A stretch of 47,042 bases of DNA from an uncultured Lachnospiraceae bacterium. GTDB taxonomy: Bacteria > Bacillota > Clostridia > Lachnospirales > Lachnospiraceae. The position numbers and the translations under genes were made by a program. Below, one piece after another: positions 17,678 through 25,696 of the stretch. The stretch covers positions 1-47,042 of the forward strand of contig CANQDT010000018.1 of NCBI GenBank assembly GCA_947593735.1, in the 5' to 3' direction. Within the stretch, counting starts at the first letter, position 1. Each line of letters starts with the position of its first letter. Under the pieces are notes generated by a model. That model saw nothing but the letters and a program-made list of their open reading frames with translations, ran no database searches and was not told the DNA's origin.

Positions 17678-17722
17678 AAAGGACTGCCGCAAAATATCAT
17701 TGTCTTATTTTGCAACAGTCCC
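17674..17722 (-). terminator. Rho-independent terminator of rimM-trmD-rplS
   Basis: A 16-bp stem with one mismatch region (17681-17696 with 17706-17721) contains GGACTG at its base and is followed on the leftward strand by TTTTTGTC. It is a textbook intrinsic terminator 36 bases after rplS. Confidence 0.9.
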
Positions 17723-17757
17723 TTCATGTTTGTGAAACCACACGCATCTGCATTCTG

Positions 17758-18105
17758 TTATTTCACTAATTCTTTTACTTTCGCTTTCTTGCCGACACGG
17801 TCTCTCAGATAATAAAGTTTCGCTCTTCTTACCTTACCTTTGCGGATGACTTCGATTTTCTCCACGATCGGGGAATGAAGCGGCCAGGTCTTTTCCACGC
17901 CGATTCCATTTGAATTTTTGCGGACAGTAAAGGTTTCCCTTACTCCGCCGTTCTGTCTCTTGATCACGATCCCCTCGAATACCTGGGTCCTCTCCCGGTT
18001 TCCTTCTTTTACCTTCGCCGATACTCGCACTGTATCGCCGACGCGGAACTCCGGTATCTCCGCTTTCATCTGTTCGCGTTCAATGCTCTTAATAATATCA
18101 TTCAT
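17758..18105 (-). CDS. rplS: 50S ribosomal protein L19
   Basis: L19 lies at the 30S-50S interface and contributes to an intersubunit bridge. The 115-residue length and the motifs [47 protein letters not shown] and [10 protein letters not shown] are diagnostic. AGGAGG lies eight bases before the ATG. The 87-base gap to trmD could hold an L19 leader, but I could not identify its structure. It is the last gene before a strong terminator. Confidence 0.97.
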   Translation of the reverse strand: MNDIIKSIEREQMKAEIPEFRVGDTVRVSAKVKEGNRERTQVFEGIVIKRQNGGVRETFTVRKNSNGIGVEKTWPLHSPIVEKIEVIRKGKVRRAKLYYLRDRVGKKAKVKELVK

Positions 18106-18192
18106 TTGTGTGACCTCCTGATAAATTTAGATGTTCTTAATACAATATCGTAACAGAGGACCATCCATTCCATTCACAACTCTAATAACTTA

Positions 18193-18924
18193 TCATAAAT
18201 CGATCCGCTTTTCAAGTATTTTTTTATCTTCCGCGGATAAATCCGCTTTTTCCAGCAGATCGGGCCGGCGTTCCAGCGTCCGGATCAGCGCCTGCTCCCG
18301 CCTCCACTTCTCAATATTGGCATGGTGCCCCGACAGGAGCACTTCCGGGACAGTTTTTCCGTGATATTCCTCCGGGCGCGTATATTGCGGATATTCAAGC
18401 AGGTTTCCCTCGAACGATTCCGTGCCGGCGGACTCGCCGTTGCTCAGCACGCCCGGCACGAGACGGGAAATACAGTCCATCAGGACCATCGCCGGAAGCT
18501 CCCCTCCGGTCAGCACATAATCCCCGATCGAAACCGGATCCGTGACGATTTCCTCCAGAACTCTCTCGTCGATCCCCTCGTAATGGCCGCAGAGGAGGAT
18601 CAGTTCCTTTTCCTCCGCCAGCTCTTTCGCCAGCTTCTGATTGAACACGCTGCCCTGCGGCGTCAGATAAATGACCCTCGGATCGGTTTCCGTTCCCCGG
18701 CAGATATCTTCCCAGGCAAGGTAAACCGGCTCCGCCTGCATGAGCATCCCCGCGCCGCCTCCGTACGGATAATCGTCCACTTTGTGATGTTTATTCCTGG
18801 CATAATCCCGGATATTGACCGTATGCATGGAGATCAGACCCGCGTCGATCGCCCTCCCTGTAATACTCGTTCTCATTCCCTGCTCGATCATCTCCGGGAA
18901 CAGCGTCATAACATGAAATTTCAT
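18193..18924 (-). CDS. trmD: tRNA (guanine-37-N1)-methyltransferase
   Basis: TrmD methylates G37 next to the anticodon and prevents +1 frameshifting. The SPOUT trefoil-knot region is clear: [14 protein letters not shown] and [20 protein letters not shown]. The N-terminal [10 protein letters not shown] and the C-terminal [17 protein letters not shown] are conserved. At 243 residues it is normal. Its start abuts the rimM stop. Confidence 0.97.
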   Translation of the reverse strand: MKFHVMTLFPEMIEQGMRTSITGRAIDAGLISMHTVNIRDYARNKHHKVDDYPYGGGAGMLMQAEPVYLAWEDICRGTETDPRVIYLTPQGSVFNQKLAKELAEEKELILLCGHYEGIDERVLEEIVTDPVSIGDYVLTGGELPAMVLMDCISRLVPGVLSNGESAGTESFEGNLLEYPQYTRPEEYHGKTVPEVLLSGHHANIEKWRREQALIRTLERRPDLLEKADLSAEDKKILEKRIDL

Positions 18925-19431
18925 CTATTCCACCAACCCATCCAACAGATGCACCATCATCACGGAACCGGCGAGATCGACATCGAGGATGCATTGCCGG
19001 ATCGCCGGGATCAGGATTTCCCTGCCGTCCTTTTCCACGACATAAACGTCGTTTGCCCCGGTTTCGATCACATCCGTCAGATATCCGAGGTCGCGCCCGG
19101 TATCCTCAACGACCGACAAGCCGATCAGATCCGCGATAAAATATTCGCCCTCCTCGCAGGCAACGGCATGGTCCCGGTCAACGAACAGATTTCCTTTGAC
19201 ATAGGGCTCCACGGCGTTGATGTCGTCGATCCCGCGGAATTTCAGGATCACAAGCGACTTGAAAAAGCGGCAGGACTGTATGGTAAGGTTCTCCCGCTTC
19301 GTCCCTTTTTCCCAGATACATTCGTTCAGTTCCAGAAACCGTTGCTTGTCGTCGGTTGTCGGAAATACTTTCACTTCTCCCTTTAACCCGTGCGTGGACA
19401 GGATCGCTCCTACCTGCAGCAATTCAACCAT
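18925..19431 (-). CDS. rimM: 16S rRNA processing protein RimM
   Basis: RimM is an assembly factor for the 30S head. The N-terminal RimM domain (LLQVGAILSTHGLKGEVKVFPTTDD) and the C-terminal PRC-barrel (YFIADLIGLSVV...ILIPAI) are visible. I choose the ATG at 19431 (168 residues), with AGGG seven bases upstream, over an in-frame TTG two codons earlier. Normally rpsP and a KH-domain gene precede rimM; here rimM is first, behind its own promoter. Confidence 0.95.
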   Translation of the reverse strand: MVELLQVGAILSTHGLKGEVKVFPTTDDKQRFLELNECIWEKGTKRENLTIQSCRFFKSLVILKFRGIDDINAVEPYVKGNLFVDRDHAVACEEGEYFIADLIGLSVVEDTGRDLGYLTDVIETGANDVYVVEKDGREILIPAIRQCILDVDLAGSVMMVHLLDGLVE

Positions 19432-19440
19432 TGGCAATCC

Positions 19441-19458
19441 CTATGGCGGCTCCCATAG
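19441..19458 (-). promoter_or_regulatory. Hairpin at the rimM ribosome binding site
   Basis: CTATGG and CCATAG pair perfectly around a 6-base loop. The stem overlaps half of the AGGG used by rimM, so it could mask initiation. It also overlaps a 10-codon micro-ORF (19424-19456, MGAAIGIANG) whose stop overlaps the rimM start. Confidence 0.35.
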
Positions 19459-19543
19459 GCTCCTTTCTCGCCGGCAGCCAGATCGTCTCCCTTTCCGGCT
19501 GCGTCATGTCCTGTTTTTTCCAGATTATCTCTTATTTTGAGTC

Positions 19544-19572
19544 TTGAACCCGCTGGAACTTTACTATATAAT
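19544..19572 (+). promoter_or_regulatory. Sigma-A promoter of aroF
   Basis: TTGAAC (19544-19549), 17 bases and a perfect TATAAT (19567-19572). The -10 box overlaps that of the divergent rimM promoter by two bases. A 6-bp hairpin (19631-19648) lies in the leader just before the aroF GAGGAG. Confidence 0.75.
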
Positions 19573-19591
19573 AGAATACGTTTCTTGTCAA
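19563..19591 (-). promoter_or_regulatory. Sigma-A promoter of rimM-trmD-rplS
   Basis: A perfect TTGACA (19586-19591), 17 bases and TATAGT (19563-19568). It gives a leader of about 125 bases before rimM. Confidence 0.8.
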
Positions 19592-19664
19592 AAGAAATAT
19601 TGCTGCAGCCCCTTTTTCATAAGGACGCGCTGTCTGCATACACAGACAATGAGGAGAAAATACC

Positions 19665-20693
19665 ATGAGCATTCGATTAGTAAAACCGATCCCCTCCGCC
19701 GGGGAGATCAAGGCATGGCAGCCGATGACCGAAGACCTGATCGCGGTCAAAAAGAAAAACGACGAGGAAATCGCCAAAATATTTACCGGGGAATCTGACC
19801 GGTTCCTTGTGATCATCGGTCCGTGTTCCGCGGACAATGAGGAAGCCGTATTGGATTACCTTCACCGCCTTGCCAGGGTCCAGGAGGAGCTTCGGGACAA
19901 GATCATGATCATTCCGCGTATTTATACCAACAAACCCCGCACGACCGGGGACGGTTATAAAGGGATGTTCCATCAGCCGGATCCGGAAAAAGCGCCGGAT
20001 ATGCTGGAAGGGCTTCTCGCCATCCGCAAAATGCACATCCGTTCCATCCGGGAAACGGGTTTTACCGCCGCCGATGAAATGCTCTATCCCGCCAACTGGC
20101 AATATATGGACGATATCCTGTCCTATGTGGCGATCGGCGCCCGCTCGGTGGAAAACCAGCAGCACCGTCTGACCTCCAGCGGCATGGACGTCCCGGTCGG
20201 GATGAAAAATCCGACCGGCGGTGATTTTACGATCATGATGAACTCCATTACCGCGGGTCAGCACCCGCACACGTTCCTGTATAACGGATGGGAGGCGGAA
20301 TCCACCGGAAATCCTCTGGCGCACGCGATCCTCCGCGGTTCCGTCAACAAGCACGGTCAGAACATCCCCAATTATCATTATGAGGATCTGATCCGCGTGA
20401 TCGACCTGTATCAGAAGTTCCAGCTGAAAAATCCGGCGTGCATCGTGGACGCGAACCATTCCAATTCCGGAAAACAGTGGCACCAGCAGCCGCGCATCGT
20501 CAAGGAAGTGCTTCATTCCCGCTCCCTTTCCCCGGAGATCCGGCAACTGGTCAAGGGCGTTATGATCGAAAGCTATATTGAAGACGGCGCGCAGGAGATC
20601 GGGGGCGGATGTTATGGAAAATCCATCACGGACTCCTGCCTCGGATGGGAAAAAACAGAGATCCTGTTAAAAGAAATGGCTGAGAGGCTTTAA
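19665..20693 (+). CDS. aroF: 3-deoxy-7-phosphoheptulonate synthase, class I (AroFGH type)
   Basis: DAHP synthase condenses phosphoenolpyruvate with erythrose 4-phosphate, the entry step to aromatic amino acids. The AroFGH signatures are present: VIIGPCSADN, PRTTGDGYKGMF, GARSVENQQHR, VGMKNPTGGDF and VDANHSNSGKQ. At 342 residues it is the class I-alpha length without a fused chorismate mutase or ACT domain. Feedback specificity (Phe, Tyr or Trp) cannot be read from sequence, so the symbol could equally be aroG or aroH. GAGGAG precedes the ATG. It is monocistronic and ends in a terminator shared with the convergent helicase gene. Confidence 0.95.
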   Translation: MSIRLVKPIPSAGEIKAWQPMTEDLIAVKKKNDEEIAKIFTGESDRFLVIIGPCSADNEEAVLDYLHRLARVQEELRDKIMIIPRIYTNKPRTTGDGYKGMFHQPDPEKAPDMLEGLLAIRKMHIRSIRETGFTAADEMLYPANWQYMDDILSYVAIGARSVENQQHRLTSSGMDVPVGMKNPTGGDFTIMMNSITAGQHPHTFLYNGWEAESTGNPLAHAILRGSVNKHGQNIPNYHYEDLIRVIDLYQKFQLKNPACIVDANHSNSGKQWHQQPRIVKEVLHSRSLSPEIRQLVKGVMIESYIEDGAQEIGGGCYGKSITDSCLGWEKTEILLKEMAERL

Positions 20694-20727
20694 TGCCCCC
20701 AGCCATTTCTTATTTCTTATTTTTCCT
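20671..20727. terminator. Bidirectional terminator between aroF and the helicase gene
   Basis: A perfect 12-bp stem (20671-20682 with 20700-20711) is built from the end of aroF and the stop region of the convergent gene. T-rich sequence flanks it on both sides, so both transcripts can end here. Confidence 0.85.
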
Positions 20728-23700
20728 TTTCAATGTGCGGAGATATTGTTTCTGCCGCTCCGTGAGCCGCCTGCTCTCAACCGCTTTCTGGATCGCCTTA
20801 TTGTGCGTCCACAGCGCGAGGCGCTGTTCCTCCAGATATCGGACAACCGCGTCGTATTGTTTGGCAAGCGCGGTCGCAAAATACCAGGCAACCATCATAT
20901 TGACGTAATATTCCTCCGATCGCACATTCGCGACAAGCTCCGGGTACTCCGGATGAAACTGCTCGTCCAGATAATGATCCATCAGCATCCGGATCCCGAA
21001 CCGGACCGTATACGGATGCGGGGAATGAAGCCACCGTTCGATTTCTTCCATCAATTCCTCCCGGTGCTTCTGAAAGATCTTCGGCGACATCATGTCACAG
21101 GTCGCCCAATTATCGACGCAGGGCAGGAACCGATTCACCTCCCTGACGCATTTCTCATATTCCCTGATCATCCCGATCAGGATCCCGTGCAGATTGTTTT
21201 CTTCATAATAGTGGTGCGGCAGCGCGTCCAGAAATTCTTCCGCGCCGGGCGTTTTTGCCAGTTCTCCCGCCAATCGGCGCAGATCCGGCATCCGCACCCC
21301 GATGATCCGTTCCGGATCCACGGTCGGCATCAGCTTCGAGTGAAACGCGCGGTATCCGCTGTCCTGCAAACGAAACAGCCGGTTACGGATTTCCTCCTGT
21401 CCCGGATCGCGTTCCCAGAATGCCTGTATCTGCCGCCGCGCGGTTTCCGCGTTTCCCGCCTGATGGTCCGCCCACTCGGCAGGAAATAAATTCCGGTACG
21501 CCGCCTGCATAAAACGATCGTCCAATAACAGGATGACGCCCCGGTCCATATCGGTCCGGATCACTCTCCCGGCTGCCTGCAGCACACGGTTCATGCCCGG
21601 AAAGCGATAAGCATAATCAAAGCCGTCCACGCCTTCCCGGTCAAAATGCTCCCTCAGGATCTCCCGCTCGCTGCAGATCATCGGGATCCCCGTTCCGACG
21701 ATCGCCGCTCCGGTGAGCCGGCATCCTTTCAGGTCGATCCCTTCCGAAAAAATCCCGCCCATCACGGCAAAGGCAAGCATGGTCCTCCGGTGGGGACGGT
21801 CAAATTCCTGCAAAAAAAGTTCTTTTTCCTGTTCCGTCATCGAAGGCGTCTGGACGAGCAGCCGGCATTTGATATCCATGCCCCGCTCCACGCATACGTC
21901 ATAGACGTCCTGCAGCATCTGATACGAGGGAAAATAAACAAAATAATTTCCTTTTTTGCCGTCCGCCAGGGCGTCAATATATTCCATGATACGCCCGTAC
22001 TCTGCCTGGGTCCTCCTGGTATAACGGCTGCTCACATCGTTCCCGATCAACAGCAGGCGGTTCTTCTGGTCAAACGGAGACGGAATATATATGGCATAGT
22101 GCTCCGGATCATTGCTCAGGAGCTTCCGATAATAAGAAAGGGGGAGCAGTGTCGCGGAGAAAAATATGGTGCTTCGCCCTTTTTCCAGACATTGCGCCAA
22201 ATTCCGTTCCGGATTGATGCAGAACAGCCGGATCTTAAAATCGCCGGTTTCCGTATATTCGGAGTAAATCTCATAATTTTCATCCACGCGCTCGCTCATA
22301 TTGAGGAAATGCCATATGGAAAAATAAAAATCCCACAGGCGGGTTTTGTCCTCCCATTCCGGTTCCTCCTCCAGGAACTCCCTCGTTTTGTCCGCCAGCC
22401 CTGCCAGGGCGGCGAGCAGCGTATCCAGATTCGTATGCCGTTCATACCCGGACGCGCCCCGGCTGCGCCCTTCCGGCGGGAAATCATGCCGGCACCTGAT
22501 CTCCTCGATCTGCTTCACGCACCGGGTAAGCTGAGCCGATACTTTGCGGCTTTTCCCTTTCATCCGCCGCCGGATATCCTGAAAAGTCCCCTCATACAGA
22601 ACCGCGCTGTACATCTCCCGCGCCCGCTCCACCAGATTGTGCGCCTCGTCCACGAGAAAGACATAATCCCCGGTTCCGCCCTCCCCGAAATACCGTTTCA
22701 GGCACACGTTCGGGTCGAAGACATAATTATAATCGCATACGATCAGGTCAGCAAAGGAGCTCGCGTCCAGATTCAGCTCATACGGGCAGACCTGATACCG
22801 TTCCGCATAGGCTTCGATCGTCTGTCTCGTGATATGTTTTTCATGGGAGATCAGGTCAAACAGCGCCTCGTTGACCCGGTCATAATGCCCTCTTGCCCGT
22901 TCGCACATTTCCGGCATACATTCCTGCCGCTCGGCAATACAGAGCTTCTCCTTCGCGGTCAGCGTGACCGAACAGAGCGACAATCCTTTCCCGCGGAGCA
23001 GCTCCACCGATTCTTCCGCGACTGTCCTCGCGATCGTCTTCGCGGTCAGATAAAATATTTTATCAGTCTTCCCGTCCCCCATCGCTTTCACCGCCGGATA
23101 GACGGTCGAAAGCGTCTTTCCGACGCCGGTCGGCGCCATGGCGAACAGGATCCTGCCGCGGTGGACCGTCCGGTAAACAGCATGCGCGAACTCCTTCTGT
23201 CCGGGACGGTAAGGATAAGGAAATGTGATCCCGCCGGCAGATCGATCCCTCTCCTGCCTCTGCCGGTAAACCAGGTCGCACCAGGTCCGGTACGTCTCGA
23301 TCAGTTCATGGAACCATCGCTCCAGTTCCGAAAAGGAATACTCCTCCTGAAACCGTTTGATCTCCTCGCTTTCCAGATGGCAGTAGGTAACCTGCACCCG
23401 CATCCGGTCCCGCCCCTGTTCCGCGGCGTAGAGATAAGCGTAGCACTTCGCCTGCGCACTATGCAGCAGCTCCGGTTCTTCCAGCAGCGCCAGATTCGCG
23501 TACGTTCCCTTGATCTCATCAATGACAGCCGTATCTCCGGGCGGGTCTATGATCCCGTCCGCGCGGCCTTCGATCTCCAATGTATACTCCCCGAACAGAT
23601 ACGTCCGTTTCAGCGTTACCTCCGCCCTGTAATTGGAGCCGCCCCGTTTCTGTATCTTCCGGTGGATCCGGCTTCCCGCGTTCATCGCTTCCGGGGATGC

Positions 23701-23796
23701 GGCGCCTGTTCCGGGCGCAAGATCCCCGTGGCGCAGGAGAAATTCCACCAGGTGCCGGACCGATATTTTTACTGTGTTTCCTTTGAGCCGTACCAT
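20710..23796 (-). CDS. Fusion: Cas4-like nuclease, Fe-S XPD/DinG-type helicase, AlkD-like glycosylase
   Basis: Three modules are visible in 1028 residues. Residues about 40-175 form a PD-(D/E)XK nuclease-like domain (GRAD with D80, then IDEIKG with E94 and K96). Residues about 195-790 form a Rad3/XPD/DinG superfamily 2 helicase: Walker A APTGVGKT (K227), four probable Fe-S cysteines C286, C293, C298 and C337, DEAH at 383-386, and a C-terminal AAGRVIRTDMDRG motif VI. Residues 801-1028 are a complete AlkD-like HEAT-repeat domain (FHSKLMPTV, VDNWATCD, VNMMVAWYFATALAK). Its W897-x3-D901 spacing matches the W109/D113 pair of Bacillus cereus AlkD. The first two modules occur together in clostridia; the glycosylase is normally a separate protein of about 230 residues. 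The linker is only a few residues and overlaps an AGGAGG. The ATG at 23796 has GAGGG seven bases upstream. Confidence 0.9.
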   Translation of the reverse strand: MVRLKGNTVKISVRHLVEFLLRHGDLAPGTGAASPEAMNAGSRIHRKIQKRGGSNYRAEVTLKRTYLFGEYTLEIEGRADGIIDPPGDTAVIDEIKGTYANLALLEEPELLHSAQAKCYAYLYAAEQGRDRMRVQVTYCHLESEEIKRFQEEYSFSELERWFHELIETYRTWCDLVYRQRQERDRSAGGITFPYPYRPGQKEFAHAVYRTVHRGRILFAMAPTGVGKTLSTVYPAVKAMGDGKTDKIFYLTAKTIARTVAEESVELLRGKGLSLCSVTLTAKEKLCIAERQECMPEMCERARGHYDRVNEALFDLISHEKHITRQTIEAYAERYQVCPYELNLDASSFADLIVCDYNYVFDPNVCLKRYFGEGGTGDYVFLVDEAHNLVERAREMYSAVLYEGTFQDIRRRMKGKSRKVSAQLTRCVKQIEEIRCRHDFPPEGRSRGASGYERHTNLDTLLAALAGLADKTREFLEEEPEWEDKTRLWDFYFSIWHFLNMSERVDENYEIYSEYTETGDFKIRLFCINPERNLAQCLEKGRSTIFFSATLLPLSYYRKLLSNDPEHYAIYIPSPFDQKNRLLLIGNDVSSRYTRRTQAEYGRIMEYIDALADGKKGNYFVYFPSYQMLQDVYDVCVERGMDIKCRLLVQTPSMTEQEKELFLQEFDRPHRRTMLAFAVMGGIFSEGIDLKGCRLTGAAIVGTGIPMICSEREILREHFDREGVDGFDYAYRFPGMNRVLQAAGRVIRTDMDRGVILLLDDRFMQAAYRNLFPAEWADHQAGNAETARRQIQAFWERDPGQEEIRNRLFRLQDSGYRAFHSKLMPTVDPERIIGVRMPDLRRLAGELAKTPGAEEFLDALPHHYYEENNLHGILIGMIREYEKCVREVNRFLPCVDNWATCDMMSPKIFQKHREELMEEIERWLHSPHPYTVRFGIRMLMDHYLDEQFHPEYPELVANVRSEEYYVNMMVAWYFATALAKQYDAVVRYLEEQRLALWTHNKAIQKAVESRRLTERQKQYLRTLKRKNKK

Positions 23797-23883
23797 TTTT
23801 TTGCCCTCACCCCGTATCCGCCGCGCGGTTCCGGGACGTTCCTTTTCCTTTGTTGGATGTTTTTCACAAATCCATTTCTTAAA

Positions 23884-23892
23884 ATTCTACCA
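23884..23892 (-). promoter_or_regulatory. Extended -10 promoter of the helicase fusion gene
   Basis: TGGTAGAAT (TG at 23891-23892, TAGAAT at 23884-23889) in very AT-rich DNA, with no clear -35 box. It mirrors the divergent TGGTACTAT at 23933-23941. Confidence 0.5.
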
Positions 23893-23932
23893 TATTTTCA
23901 TAAAAAAAAACATATACGAAAATGAGAAAAAA

Positions 23933-23941
23933 TGGTACTAT
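23933..23941 (+). promoter_or_regulatory. Extended -10 promoter of the fucose isomerase-like gene
   Basis: TGGTACTAT (TG at 23933-23934, TACTAT at 23936-23941), about 38 bases before the start codon. The -35 region is weak. Confidence 0.5.
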
Positions 23942-23978
23942 AGGAATATGAAGTTCATAAAAAAGGAGGATGAAGAAC

Positions 23979-25448
23979 ATGAACAACATTCCTGAAGTAA
24001 AACCGGGCATTGTCGCCGTCAGCCGCGACTGTTTCCCGATGACCTTATCCGTAAACAGGCGCAAAGCCATTGTGGCTGCCTGCCAGGCGAAAGGGCTGGA
24101 CATATTTGAATGTCCGACCTGCGTAGAAAATGAGATACATATGCAGCAGGCGTTAAAAGAAGTAACGGAAGCGGGCTGCAACGCCCTGATCGTATTTCTC
24201 GGCAACTTTGGTCCGGAAACGCCGGAGACGCTGCTCGCGAAAGAATTTGACGGACCGGTCATGTATGCCGCCGCCGCGGAGGAAGGATCCGACCGGCTGC
24301 TGGACGATCGCGGAGACGCGTACTGCGGTATGCTGAACGCGAGCTACAATCTTGCCCTGCGCAACCTCAAGGCTTACATTCCGGAATATCCGGTCGGCAC
24401 TGCGGAAGAGATCGCCGATATGATAGAAGATTTTCTTCCGGTTGCACGCACTGTGATCGGGCTGAACAACCTCAAGATCATTTCTTTCGGTCCGCGTCCG
24501 GAAAACTTCCTCGCCTGCAACGCTCCGATCAAACAGCTGTACAACATCGGCGTTGAGATCGAGGAAAATTCCGAGCTTGACCTGTTTGAAGCGTTCCATA
24601 ACCATGACGACGATCCCCGCATCGGCGACGTTGCCAAAGATATGGCAGAAGAACTTGGGGACGCAAACAAGATGGCGGCGATCCTGCCGAAGCTGGCACA
24701 GTATGAGCTGACTCTGATCGACTGGATGGAAGAACACAAAGGTTCCCGGAAATATGTCGTATTCGCAAACAAATGCTGGCCTGCGTTCCAGACCCAGTTC
24801 GGATTCGTTCCCTGCTATGTCAACAGCCGCCTCGCTTCGCGCGGCATTCCGGTTTCGTGTGAAGTAGATATTTACGGCGCGCTGTCCGAATACATCGGGA
24901 CCTGCGTTTCCGAGGACGCCGTGACATTGCTCGACATCAACAATTCCGTTCCAGCCGATATGTACCGGAACGATATCGACGGCAAATATTCTTATACCCA
25001 CAGAGATACCTTTATGGGCTTCCATTGCGGAAATACCGCCGCCTGCAAGCTGAGCTTTAAGGAAATGCGCAACCAGAAGATCATGGCACGCACCCTTCCG
25101 GTTGAGGTTACGATGGGTACCCTGGAAGGAGATATCGCGCCGGGCGAGATCACATTCTTCCGTCTGCAGAGCACCGCGGACGCGCAGCTCCGCGCTTATG
25201 TGGCGGAGGGCGAGATCCTTCCGGTCGCGACTCACAGCTTCGGTTCCATCGGCGTTTTCGCGATCCCGGAGATGGCGCGGTTCTACCGCCATATCCTGAT
25301 CGAGAAGAACTTCCCGCATCATGGAGCGGTCGCGTTCGGTCACTATGGAAAAGCGATCCACAATGTATTCACGTATCTCGGAGTGACGGATATCGGATAC
25401 AATCAGCCGAAGCATGTTCCTTATCCGAAAGAGAACCCCTTCTGCTGA
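23979..25448 (+). CDS. L-fucose/L-arabinose isomerase family protein
   Basis: The 489-residue protein has the aldose-ketose isomerase fold of FucI/AraA. An N-terminal domain (PGIVAVSRDCFP...VFLGNFGPETP) is followed by a C-terminal domain with CEVDIYGALSEY, LLDINNS and FGHYGKA, where the metal-binding Glu, Asp and His of FucI would fall. The true substrate is not evident; the family in gut clostridia includes proteins of unproved specificity. AAGGAGG overlaps an ATG at 23970, so I place the start at the ATG at 23979, nine bases after the site. It stands alone, with its own promoter and terminator and no sugar kinase or transporter beside it. Confidence 0.88.
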   Translation: MNNIPEVKPGIVAVSRDCFPMTLSVNRRKAIVAACQAKGLDIFECPTCVENEIHMQQALKEVTEAGCNALIVFLGNFGPETPETLLAKEFDGPVMYAAAAEEGSDRLLDDRGDAYCGMLNASYNLALRNLKAYIPEYPVGTAEEIADMIEDFLPVARTVIGLNNLKIISFGPRPENFLACNAPIKQLYNIGVEIEENSELDLFEAFHNHDDDPRIGDVAKDMAEELGDANKMAAILPKLAQYELTLIDWMEEHKGSRKYVVFANKCWPAFQTQFGFVPCYVNSRLASRGIPVSCEVDIYGALSEYIGTCVSEDAVTLLDINNSVPADMYRNDIDGKYSYTHRDTFMGFHCGNTAACKLSFKEMRNQKIMARTLPVEVTMGTLEGDIAPGEITFFRLQSTADAQLRAYVAEGEILPVATHSFGSIGVFAIPEMARFYRHILIEKNFPHHGAVAFGHYGKAIHNVFTYLGVTDIGYNQPKHVPYPKENPFC

Positions 25449-25477
25449 TCCCATATCGGATTTGATCCTTTGACCGA

Positions 25478-25538
25478 AAGAGGATGTCCCCAACCATGAA
25501 TTTCCCATTCATGAAAAAGGGGATATCCTCTTTTTTTG
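25478..25538 (+). terminator. Terminator of the fucose isomerase-like gene
   Basis: A 13-bp stem with one G-T pair (25480-25492 with 25520-25532), an inner CATGAAT/ATTCATG hairpin and a run of seven T. It is a strong intrinsic terminator. Confidence 0.92.
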
Positions 25539-25578
25539 CTTTAAAGTGGAAAAAAATGGAAAATTTGAGTTGAAATGG

Positions 25579-25607
25579 TTGACAACATTTTCCTTTCATA
25601 GTAAAGT
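25579..25607 (+). promoter_or_regulatory. Sigma-A promoter of the pyrophosphatase gene
   Basis: A perfect TTGACA (25579-25584), 17 bases and TAAAGT (25602-25607). The leader to the ATG is about 83 bases. Confidence 0.7.
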
Positions 25608-25696
25608 AACCAATATACGAAAGAGGATCTTTTCTATAAAATGACTTATGCGGCCCAACCAAAGTATGATCATAACAGACAGAAAGGACGAATTCT

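Noticed and set aside
18106-18192. L19 leader autoregulatory RNA before rplS
   Set aside because: The position is right, but I could not trace a convincing conserved structure by eye.
19530-19552. GGGTTCAAGACTC resembling a tRNA T-arm on the leftward strand
   Set aside because: No pairing stem, acceptor, anticodon or D arm nearby; it coincides with the aroF -35 box.
21646-23925. Rightward 759-residue ORF opposite the helicase gene
   Set aside because: It is antisense to a protein with many conserved motifs, is rich in Arg, Pro and His as expected for a shadow frame in GC-biased coding DNA, and has no ribosome binding site or family resemblance.
24153-25508. Leftward 451-residue ORF opposite the isomerase
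   Set aside because: Antisense shadow; the rightward strand has the promoter, ribosome binding site, terminator and family motifs.
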